Origin: Thermaceae bacterium
Lineage (GTDB): Bacteria > Deinococcota > Deinococci > Deinococcales > Marinithermaceae
DNA length: 6,946 bases
Assembly (NCBI GenBank): GCA_015490435.1
Contig: WFXV01000220.1
Span: 1-6,946, forward strand
Direction of reading: 5' to 3'
Shown here: piece by piece, positions 1-4,767 of the stretch
Position numbering within the stretch: the first letter of the stretch is position 1
Layout: each line of letters begins with the position of its first letter
Program-made: the position numbers and the translations under genes
Notes under the pieces: model-generated
What the model was told of the DNA's origin: nothing
The model's database searches: none
Seen by the model: the letters and a program-made list of their open reading frames with translations, nothing else

Positions 1-717
1 CGCTCGGACCGCGGCTTCTACGCCGTCAAGGACGCGAGCTTCGTTCTCCGGGAGGGCGAGATCGTGGGGCTTGCCGGGGTCGCCGGCAACGGCCAGAGCG
101 AGCTGATCGAGGCCCTCACCGGCCTCCGCCGCCCCGAGCGGGGCTGGATCCGGGTGGGGGAGCGAAACCTCACCGGTCGGGACGCCCGGGTCTTCTTCGA
201 GGCCGGGGTGGCCCACGTCCCCGAGGACCGGAACCACCGCGGCGTAGTCGGGAGCCTCTCGGTGGCCGAGAACCTCGTCCTCCGGCACTACCGCTACCCG
301 CCGTTTGCCCGCGGGCCGGTGCTCGACCGGCGGCGGATCCGCCGCTTCGCCGAGGAGCAGGTCCGGGCCTACGGGATCAAGACCCCCTCGATCGAGACCC
401 CGGTGCGCTTGCTCTCGGGGGGGAACGTGCAGAAGCTGATCCTCGCCCGCGAGCTCTACGGCGATCCCGAGGTCCTCATCGCCGCCCACCCCACCTACGG
501 CCTCGACGTCGGCGCCGCCCATCAGGTGCACGATCGGCTCTTTGAAGCCCGCGACCGGGGGGCGGCGATCCTCCTGGTGAGCGAGGACCTGGAGGAGATC
601 TTGAAGGTCTCTGACCGCATTCTGGTGATCTTCGAGGGGCGGATCGTCGCTGAGCTCGCCCCCGAGGAGGCGACCAAGGAGAAGCTCGGGATGCTGATGG
701 CGGGGGTGGCGGCGTGA
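1..717 (+). CDS. BMP-family (nucleoside-type) ABC importer, ATP-binding protein, C-terminal part (5' truncated)
   Basis: The reading frame is open from base 1 (first codon CGC) and ends at TGA 715-717, giving 238 residues. This is the second nucleotide-binding domain of a double-domain ATPase of the RbsA/NupO type (usually about 500 aa); the first domain lies before the window. Visible landmarks are a degenerate Walker A, GVAGNGQS (fragment residues 26-33, Gln where Lys is expected), the family motif VPEDRNHRG (73-81), signature LSGGN (138-142), a degenerate Walker B ending in AAHPT (no acidic pair), and D-loop GLDVGA (167-172). In this family the C-terminal site is usually non-canonical, so the missing N-terminal domain probably does most of the hydrolysis. 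The protein energises uptake through the two permeases that follow. Its stop overlaps the next start by 4 nt (GTGA), which indicates translational coupling. The GTG at 64 is internal, because conserved sequence continues upstream of it. The BMP-linked identity is very secure; the substrate is inferred from the neighbours. Confidence 0.93.
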   Translation, partial: RSDRGFYAVKDASFVLREGEIVGLAGVAGNGQSELIEALTGLRRPERGWIRVGERNLTGRDARVFFEAGVAHVPEDRNHRGVVGSLSVAENLVLRHYRYPPFARGPVLDRRRIRRFAEEQVRAYGIKTPSIETPVRLLSGGNVQKLILARELYGDPEVLIAAHPTYGLDVGAAHQVHDRLFEARDRGAAILLVSEDLEEILKVSDRILVIFEGRIVAELAPEEATKEKLGMLMAGVAA

Positions 718-1778
718 AGCTGGTGCCGCGGCCGGCGCCGAAGGCGTTCGAGGTGGTCTGGGTCTCGACCCTCGCGGTCCTCCTCGCCTTCCTCTCGAGC
801 CTGCTCCTGCTCTGGCTCTACGGGACCCCGCCTCTCGAGGCCGCCCGGGCGATCGCGGGCGGCGTCTTTTCCGACCCCCGCGGGCTCGCCGAGGTGCTTC
901 GCCGGGCGGTCCCCCTGATCCTGGTCGGGGCCGGGCTCGCCCTCGCCTTCCGGGCCCAGTTTTGGAACATCGGGGCCGAGGGCCAGCTGCTCCTCGGGGC
1001 GGTGGCCGCCGGCGGGGTGGCGCTCTTTTCCGGGATTGAAGGGCCGGGCTTGCTCTTTGTCATGGCCCTCGCCGCCTTCCTCGCCGGGGGGCTTTGGGCG
1101 CTTTTTTCCGCCTTCTTAAAAGCCCGGCTCGGGGTCAACGACGTGATCACCACGCTCATGCTCAACTACGTCGCCATTTACCTGGTGGACTGGCTGATCC
1201 ACGGTCCCTGGAAGGGGAAGAGCGCCTTCGGGTTCGCCTACACCGACCGCTTCCCCGAGGCCGCGAGCCTCCCCCTCCTCCCCGGCACCGCCCTGGCCTG
1301 GCCGGGGGTGGTGCTCGCGCTCTTGCTGGCGGTGCTTTTCGCCTGGCTGCTCTTTGCCACCAAGCTCGGCTTCGAGGTGCGCGTCCTCGGAGAGAACCCC
1401 GAGGCCGCCCGCTACGCCGGGGTGCGGGCGCTCTTCACCCTGAGCTGGGTGGCGCTCCTTTCTGGGGGCGCCGCCGGGCTCGCCGGCTTCGTCGAGGTAG
1501 CGGGGACCCACCACAAGCTGCTCGCGCCCCTGCAGATCTCGCTGGGCTACGGCTACACCGGCATCATCGTCGCCTGGCTGGGGCGGAACCATCCCCTGGT
1601 GGCGGTGCTCACCGGGCTCCTCGTCGGCTTCGTCTTCGCCGCCGGCGACGTGGCCAAGGTGGCGCTCGCCACCCCCTTCCAGCTGGTCCAGGTGGTGAAC
1701 GGCCTGATCCTCTTCTTCCTGATCGCCGCCGAGGTCTTCCTCCGCTACCGGGTGGTCTGGGGGGTGCGCCGTGGTTGA
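714..1778 (+). CDS. ABC transporter permease, BPD_transp_2 family (NupP/YufP-like), permease 1 of the BMP importer
   Basis: A 354-aa polytopic inner-membrane protein, one of the two channel subunits of the importer. The first membrane span is at about residues 13-36, after a short basic N-terminus, and many hydrophobic segments follow. Family-typical stretches are visible: FWNIGAEGQLLLGA, GVNDVITTLMLNY (Asp where Glu is common in the family), GENPEAARYAGV and the C-terminal GRNHPLVAVLTGLL region. These identify the NupP/YufP side of the pair rather than the NupQ side. The GTG start at 714 overlaps the ATPase stop. The G-rich sequence just upstream (GGGGGTGG) can act as the ribosome site, and coupling to the upstream gene is likely. 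The end overlaps the next permease by 8 nt. Length is normal for the family and no defect is seen. Nucleoside or purine is the expected substrate class, but the sequence alone cannot fix it. Confidence 0.93.
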   Translation: MKLVPRPAPKAFEVVWVSTLAVLLAFLSSLLLLWLYGTPPLEAARAIAGGVFSDPRGLAEVLRRAVPLILVGAGLALAFRAQFWNIGAEGQLLLGAVAAGGVALFSGIEGPGLLFVMALAAFLAGGLWALFSAFLKARLGVNDVITTLMLNYVAIYLVDWLIHGPWKGKSAFGFAYTDRFPEAASLPLLPGTALAWPGVVLALLLAVLFAWLLFATKLGFEVRVLGENPEAARYAGVRALFTLSWVALLSGGAAGLAGFVEVAGTHHKLLAPLQISLGYGYTGIIVAWLGRNHPLVAVLTGLLVGFVFAAGDVAKVALATPFQLVQVVNGLILFFLIAAEVFLRYRVVWGVRRG

Positions 1779-2694
1779 GAGCTGGGTGGTGGCGACCCTG
1801 GCCCGGGGACTCGCCTTCGCCGTCCCCCTCCTCTTCGCCGCCCTCGGCGAGCTGGTCGCCGAGCGGGCCGGGGTGATCAACCTCGGGGTTGAGGGGATGA
1901 TGATCCTGGGAGCGCTTTCCGCCTTCGTCGTCGCCGACCTGAGCGGAAACCCCTGGCTCGGGGTGCTGGCGGCGGCGGGCGTGGGGGCGGCGGCGGCCTT
2001 CTTCCACGCCTTCTTCTCGATCACCCTAAGGGCCAACCAGTACGTCTCCGGGCTCGCGCTCACCATGGTGGGGCTCGGGCTCTCGGGGCTTTTGGGCAAG
2101 CCCTTCGCCGGGCGGCCCCTCGCCCACCCCCTGCCCAAGTGGGACGTGCCGCTCCTCAAGGAGATCCCCTGGATCGGGCCGGGGGTGTTCTCGGGGCAGA
2201 GCGCGCTCCTTTACCTTGGCTTTCTCCTCGCCTTCTTGCTCTGGGTCTTCCTCTACCGCACCCGGGGGGGCATCCACCTGCGCTCGGTGGGGGAAAACCC
2301 CGCCGCCGCCGACGCGCTCGGGGTGAACGTCTACCTCGTCCGCTACCTTGCGGTGCTCTTCGGCGGGGCGATGGCCGGGGTGGCAGGGGCCTACCTCTCG
2401 GTGGCCTACCGCCCCTCCTGGACCGAGGGGATGACCGCGGGGCTCGGCTGGATCGCGCTCGCGATCGTGATCTTCGCCGCCTGGGACCCCCTCCGGGCGG
2501 TGGTAACCTCGTTCCTCTTCGGCGCCTTCTACCACCTGGCCTACCGCTTCCAGGCCCACCTGGCCCCCGAGTTTTTGAAGATGACCCCCTACCTTTTCAC
2601 GATCCTCTTCTTGGTCCTAAGCGCGCTCGGGAAGAGCGTCCGTCTGGGCGCGCCCGAGGCGCTGGGACGCCCCTACGTGCGGGGCGAGCGCTAG
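1771..2694 (+). CDS. ABC transporter permease, BPD_transp_2 family (NupQ/YufQ-like), permease 2 of the BMP importer
   Basis: A 307-aa polytopic membrane protein that pairs with the preceding permease to form the translocation path. Conserved family blocks are RAGVINLGVEGMMILGA (near residues 31-47), ANQYVSGLALTMVG, GENPAAADALGV, and a strongly conserved late block GGAMAGVAGAYLS followed by EGMTAGLGWIALA and a W-D-P turn. These are hallmarks of the shorter NupQ-type partner. The GTG start at 1771 lies inside the end of permease 1 (8-nt overlap). A GGGGGGTG run sits about 4-6 nt before it and can serve as ribosome site. The TAG stop at 2692-2694 is embedded in the AGGAGG of the next gene. The C-terminus is basic and hydrophilic, as expected for a cytoplasmic tail. 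No frameshift or lesion is seen. Confidence 0.93.
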   Translation: MVESWVVATLARGLAFAVPLLFAALGELVAERAGVINLGVEGMMILGALSAFVVADLSGNPWLGVLAAAGVGAAAAFFHAFFSITLRANQYVSGLALTMVGLGLSGLLGKPFAGRPLAHPLPKWDVPLLKEIPWIGPGVFSGQSALLYLGFLLAFLLWVFLYRTRGGIHLRSVGENPAAADALGVNVYLVRYLAVLFGGAMAGVAGAYLSVAYRPSWTEGMTAGLGWIALAIVIFAAWDPLRAVVTSFLFGAFYHLAYRFQAHLAPEFLKMTPYLFTILFLVLSALGKSVRLGAPEALGRPYVRGER

Positions 2695-2698
2695 GAGG
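2693..2698 (+). promoter_or_regulatory. Strong ribosome binding site (AGGAGG) fixing the start of the binding-protein gene
   Basis: A perfect AGGAGG overlaps the stop codon of permease 2 and sits 6 nt before ATG 2705. In-frame TTG 2699 abuts the site and is too close to use, so ATG 2705 is the start. This is the best Shine-Dalgarno in the operon. It suits a binding protein needed in excess over the membrane subunits. Confidence 0.85.
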
Positions 2699-2704
2699 TT
2701 GGGG

Positions 2705-3847
2705 ATGAGGAAGTTTTGGTTGGCGGCGGTAGTGGTTCTTTGGGCGCTGGCCTTCGGCCAGCAGGAGATCAAGGCCGGCTGGATCTACGTGGGGCCGATC
2801 GGGGACTACGGCTGGACCCACGCCCACGACGTCGGCCGGAAGGAGGCGGAAGCGGCCTTCCCCTGGCTCAAGACCGTCTACGTCGAAAGCGTTCCCGAGG
2901 GCCAGGCGGGGAGCTACATCGACCAGATGGTGCGCCAGGGGGTGAAGGTCATCTTCGCCACCAGCTTCGGCTACATGGACGCGGTGCAGGAGGCGGCGAA
3001 GCGCTACCCCGACGTGATCTTCGCCCACGCCACCGGGTTCAAGCGGGCGCCCAACGTGGCTACCTACATGGCCGACTTCTACCAGGTCTACTACCTGAAC
3101 GGCCTGATGGCGGGGGCGCTCACCAAGACCGGCAAGGTGGGGTACGTGGGCGCGTTCCCCATCCCCGAGCTGAAGCGCCACATCAACGCCTTCACCCTGG
3201 GCGTGCGGGCGGTGAACCCCAAGGCCCAGGTCCTGGTCCGCTGGATCTACGAGTGGTACAACCCGGCGGCGGCCAAGGAGGCGACCGAGGCGCTGATCGC
3301 CGAGGGGGCCGACGTCTTCGCCTTCACCGAGGACAGCCCCACGGTGGTCCAGGTGGCTGCGGAGAAGGGCTTCCCCTCGTTCTCCCATTACTCTCCGATG
3401 CTGAAGTTCGCCCCTGACTACGTGGTGAGCGGCCAGCTGGTGCACTGGGGGACGATCTACAAGGATTTCCTAGCTAAGGTCTACGCCGGGCTCTACACCC
3501 CGAAGAACCTCGAGGACGTGGACTACTGGTGGCTTTTGCCCCAGGGGGCGGTGGAGCTCGGGGCGGACTTCGGCGTCCCCATCAACCCCAAGTTCGCCGG
3601 GCGGCTCAAGGCCAAGCAGGTGGACCACCCGATCTTCGGCAAGATCAGCGTCTACGACCTGGTGATGAAGCTCCACGGGCTGATGAAGGACGTCGAGCTC
3701 GCCTTCGACCCCTTCCAGGGGCCGATCAAGGATCGCAAGGGCGTGCTCCGGGTGCCCGAGGGACTCAGGCTCACCAAGCACCAGCTGGAGACGATGGAGT
3801 GGGCGGTCGAGGGGGTCGTGGGCCCCTGGCCGAACGAGCCGAAGTAG
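2705..3847 (+). CDS. BMP-family periplasmic substrate-binding protein (PnrA/Med-like) of the ABC importer
   Basis: A 380-aa exported protein that should capture the substrate, probably a purine nucleoside or related compound, and deliver it to the two permeases. A classic signal peptide is visible: MRKFW, a hydrophobic core to about residue 15, then A-F-G before QQ (likely cut after Gly18). I see no lipobox cysteine, so the mature protein should be soluble in the periplasm rather than a lipoprotein. That suits a cell with an outer membrane. Family hallmarks are GWIYVGPIGDYGWTHAHD (residues 25-42), FATSFGYMDAV (84-94), HATGFKRAPNVATYMADFYQ (108-127), the YLNGLMAGALTKTGKVGYVGA block (about 130-150), and AFTEDSPTVVQVAAEKG near 206-222. 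Here the binding-protein gene comes last, whereas in the Bacillus nup locus it comes first. A terminator follows within 20 nt. The family call is secure; the substrate is inferred. Confidence 0.94.
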   Translation: MRKFWLAAVVVLWALAFGQQEIKAGWIYVGPIGDYGWTHAHDVGRKEAEAAFPWLKTVYVESVPEGQAGSYIDQMVRQGVKVIFATSFGYMDAVQEAAKRYPDVIFAHATGFKRAPNVATYMADFYQVYYLNGLMAGALTKTGKVGYVGAFPIPELKRHINAFTLGVRAVNPKAQVLVRWIYEWYNPAAAKEATEALIAEGADVFAFTEDSPTVVQVAAEKGFPSFSHYSPMLKFAPDYVVSGQLVHWGTIYKDFLAKVYAGLYTPKNLEDVDYWWLLPQGAVELGADFGVPINPKFAGRLKAKQVDHPIFGKISVYDLVMKLHGLMKDVELAFDPFQGPIKDRKGVLRVPEGLRLTKHQLETMEWAVEGVVGPWPNEPK

Positions 3848-3864
3848 CGGGGTAGACGCCGAGC

Positions 3865-3890
3865 GGGCCCCGGGAAGGGGCCCCACTTTT
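3865..3890 (+). terminator. Intrinsic terminator of the importer operon
   Basis: A 7-bp all-G/C stem, GGGCCCC (3865-3871) with GGGGCCC (3877-3883), closes a GGGAA loop. It is followed by CAC and TTTT (3887-3890). It begins 17 nt after the binding-protein stop and points in the + direction. The T-run overlaps the TAA stop of the convergent DUF4395 gene (3889-3891), so the two convergent units are packed with almost no spare DNA. No T-tract follows the hairpin when read on the - strand, so it probably works mainly for the + operon. Confidence 0.85.
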
Positions 3891-4296
3891 AGTTTCGCCG
3901 CAGCCTGTGGGGCAGGAGCTTTAGCTGGTAGTAGAGGAAGCACCCGAGGCAGAAGCCCGAGCCCAGGCTGAGGGCGGCGAGGGCGGCTACGACGAGTGCG
4001 AGCAAGGTGGCGGGGAGGGAATGGCCTGGTGACCAAAGCAGGGCGGAGGCGGCGAGCATTCCCCCGGCGAGGCCGCGGGCGAAGCGGTGGGGCCTCACGT
4101 CCTCGCGTTCGGGGTGGTCGGGAACCCGGAGGAGCCTTCTCGCGCCCGCCAGGGGGTCAGGCCCGAAGAGGCCCAAAAGCAGCGCGAGCGCCATCGCCGC
4201 CACCGGGGCCGGGTGCCCCAGGAGCAGGGCGGCGGCTACCGCGAGGAGGATCAGGGTTTGGTTCGTGCGTAGCTGGTTCCGGTCGAGCTGCGCCAC
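3889..4296 (-). CDS. DUF4395 family small membrane protein with a paired-cysteine CLGC motif
   Basis: A 135-aa protein of unknown biochemical role. The N-terminal RNQLRTNQ followed by a hydrophobic run, and the C-terminal FCLGCFLYYQLK (residues 115-126), are the defining features of DUF4395. Hydrophobic segments at about 14-27, 30-45, 74-89 and 95-112 suggest four membrane spans. The middle loop is charged (about residues 46-73) and the C-terminus basic. The two cysteines (116 and 119) lie close to the membrane surface and could be redox-active or bind metal; this is inference. The GTG start at 4296 is chosen because it gives the conserved N-terminus and lies 6 nt from a near-consensus -10, implying a leaderless mRNA. 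The gene follows the 123-aa gene by 30 nt but has its own promoter. Function is not known. Confidence 0.88.
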   Translation of the reverse strand: MAQLDRNQLRTNQTLILLAVAAALLLGHPAPVAAMALALLLGLFGPDPLAGARRLLRVPDHPEREDVRPHRFARGLAGGMLAASALLWSPGHSLPATLLALVVAALAALSLGSGFCLGCFLYYQLKLLPHRLRRN

Positions 4297-4302
4297 GGCG
4301 CC

Positions 4303-4330
4303 AGTATACCTGTGAGCGCAGCGCGCTCAA
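4303..4330 (-). promoter_or_regulatory. Promoter of the DUF4395 gene, probably giving a leaderless transcript
   Basis: Read on the - strand: -35 TTGAGC (4330-4325), a 16-nt spacer, and -10 TATACT (4308-4303). Then come six bases (GGCGCC) and the GTG start. Five of six -10 bases and the first four -35 bases match the sigma-70 consensus. With transcription starting about 7 nt after the -10, the first transcribed bases would be the start codon itself, and there is no Shine-Dalgarno. Leaderless genes with this layout are common in Deinococcus-Thermus. The -35 contains the TGA stop of the upstream gene. Confidence 0.72.
4313..4329. repeat. 7+7 bp perfect inverted repeat within the DUF4395 promoter (operator candidate)
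   Basis: TGAGCGC (4313-4319) and GCGCTCA (4323-4329) are exact reverse complements separated by AGC. The palindrome covers most of the -35 and most of the spacer of the DUF4395 promoter, and includes the stop codon of the 123-aa gene. The position is that of a repressor or activator operator. It could instead be an RNA hairpin at the end of the upstream message. It lacks a following T-tract, so a simple intrinsic terminator is unlikely. Confidence 0.6.
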
Positions 4331-4698
4331 GACCAGGTATGGTAGATGGCGCCGAGCTGGTGGCGGTAGAAGGGGTCCTCGTCGTCGCCCTCGGCGAGCA
4401 GGCCGAGGTCCCGAGCCAGGGCGAAGAACCCCCGGCCGGGCTTTTTGTCGGTGGTGGAGTGGACCACCACGCTGAGGAGGGGCCGGGCGTGGTAGGTTTC
4501 GTAGAGGGAGACGAGCTCGAGCAGCCGGCCCACCTCCCGGGCCATACGTGGTCCCCGGCGGGGGAGGCCGATGCGTTCGGCGAGGGCGCCGTAGGTGATC
4601 GTCTCCCGCGCCATCGCCACCTCCACCAGCGCGAAGTAGACCGAAAGGGCGCGGGGGTCCGCCCGAAGGCGTTCGGTAACTTCGCGTTTGTTGGACAT
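4327..4698 (-). CDS. Conserved-type hypothetical protein, MGMT/ATL-like winged-helix pattern without the reactive-cysteine motif
   Basis: A 123-aa soluble protein from ATG 4698 to TGA 4327-4329. Residues 15-31 form a likely helix. ETITYGALAERIGLPRRGPR (32-51), then MAREVGRLLELVSLYE and PLLSVVVHST (73-82), follow the order seen in the DNA-binding half of alkyltransferases and alkyltransferase-like proteins (TYGxIA, arginine-rich recognition helix, then a P-x-H-R-V-V-like strand). Here the PCHRV motif is replaced by PLLSVVV and there is no cysteine, so methyl transfer is not possible by that route. The C-terminus is acidic, then ends HQLGAIYHTWS. Similar short proteins of unknown role exist in other bacteria, but I cannot name a family. 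It could bind DNA, possibly the palindromes at either end of its own gene; that is speculation. The start is supported by the AAAGGGGTG ribosome site 5 nt upstream. Confidence 0.8.
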   Translation of the reverse strand: MSNKREVTERLRADPRALSVYFALVEVAMARETITYGALAERIGLPRRGPRMAREVGRLLELVSLYETYHARPLLSVVVHSTTDKKPGRGFFALARDLGLLAEGDDEDPFYRHQLGAIYHTWS

Positions 4699-4703
4699 TC
4701 GGG

Positions 4704-4712
4704 CACCCCTTT
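4704..4712 (-). promoter_or_regulatory. Ribosome binding site of the 123-aa gene
   Basis: On the - strand AAAGGGGTG (4712-4704) lies 5 nt before ATG 4698. It matches the anti-Shine-Dalgarno target apart from one missing A. It distinguishes this gene, which is led by an RBS, from its leaderless-looking neighbours on both sides. Confidence 0.65.
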
Positions 4713-4725
4713 CTGCCGATAATTC

Positions 4726-4731
4726 ACTATA
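4726..4731 (-). promoter_or_regulatory. Candidate -10 of the 123-aa gene
   Basis: On the - strand TATAGT (4731-4726) matches the sigma-70 -10 at five of six positions. It would start transcription near 4719, leaving a leader of about 20 nt that contains the ribosome site. No convincing -35 is found 16-18 nt upstream, in the region occupied by the 4742-4765 palindrome, so a bound activator may be needed or the call may be wrong. Confidence 0.45.
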
Positions 4732-4741
4732 CCGTAGTAAA

Positions 4742-4765
4742 TTACCCTGCTATAATTCAGGGTAA
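4742..4765. repeat. 8+8 bp perfect inverted repeat enclosing the -10 (operator candidate)
   Basis: TTACCCTG (4742-4749) and CAGGGTAA (4758-4765) are exact reverse complements with an 8-nt centre, CTATAATT. The TATAAT of the c-di-GMP gene lies wholly in the centre, the predicted transcription start falls in the right arm, and the GTG start is 3 bases beyond. A dimeric protein bound here would block that promoter directly. The left arm is also about where a -35 for the divergent gene would be sought. As RNA, only the right arm would be transcribed from this promoter, so the palindrome acts as DNA, not as a hairpin. Confidence 0.72.
4751..4756 (+). promoter_or_regulatory. Consensus -10 (TATAAT) of the GAF-GGDEF-EAL gene
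   Basis: A perfect TATAAT ends 11 nt before GTG 4768, so the transcript would start around 4763-4765 with at most a few leader bases and no ribosome site. No good -35 is present (4728-4733 reads TATACC), which points to dependence on a regulator or an extended contact. The hexamer lies in the loop of the 4742-4765 inverted repeat. It supports GTG 4768 as start over ATG 4795, which would give a leader of about 30 nt with only a weak GGAACGG upstream. Confidence 0.65.
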
Positions 4766-4767
4766 GC

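Larger units (their letters stand above)
4719..4759. repeat. Two direct copies of ATAATTCA, 33 bp apart, in the divergent promoter region
   Basis: ATAATTCA occurs at 4719-4726 and again at 4752-4759. The start-to-start distance is 33 bp, close to three helical turns. Each copy sits in a -10-like hexamer on the + strand (GATAAT 4718-4723 and TATAAT 4751-4756). In a window this GC-rich, two identical AT-rich 8-mers so close together are unlikely by chance. They may mark tandem promoters or a factor binding on one face of the DNA. Confidence 0.5.

Noticed and set aside
1116..2159. 347-aa open frame on the - strand opposite the two permeases
   Set aside because: It has low-complexity Pro/Gly/Glu/His-rich composition and lies wholly antisense to two well-conserved permeases. 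Long antisense frames are expected in such GC-rich DNA.
3470..4036. 188-aa - strand frame spanning the terminator and the DUF4395 gene end
   Set aside because: It crosses the terminator, is antisense to the binding protein, and lies in a different frame from the recognisable DUF4395 protein.
4313..4329. The 7+7 bp palindrome as a terminator of the 123-aa gene
   Set aside because: No T-run follows on the - strand, and the -10 of the next gene lies immediately after, so an operator reading fits better.
4312..4722. 136-aa + strand frame opposite the 123-aa gene
   Set aside because: It is antisense to the better-supported gene, has no ribosome site and ends in the divergent promoter region.
4691..4723. 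TTGGAC (4691-4696) with GATAAT (4718-4723) as an upstream + strand promoter
   Set aside because: The 21-nt spacing is too long for a normal sigma-70 promoter. GATAAT is kept only as part of the direct-repeat observation.
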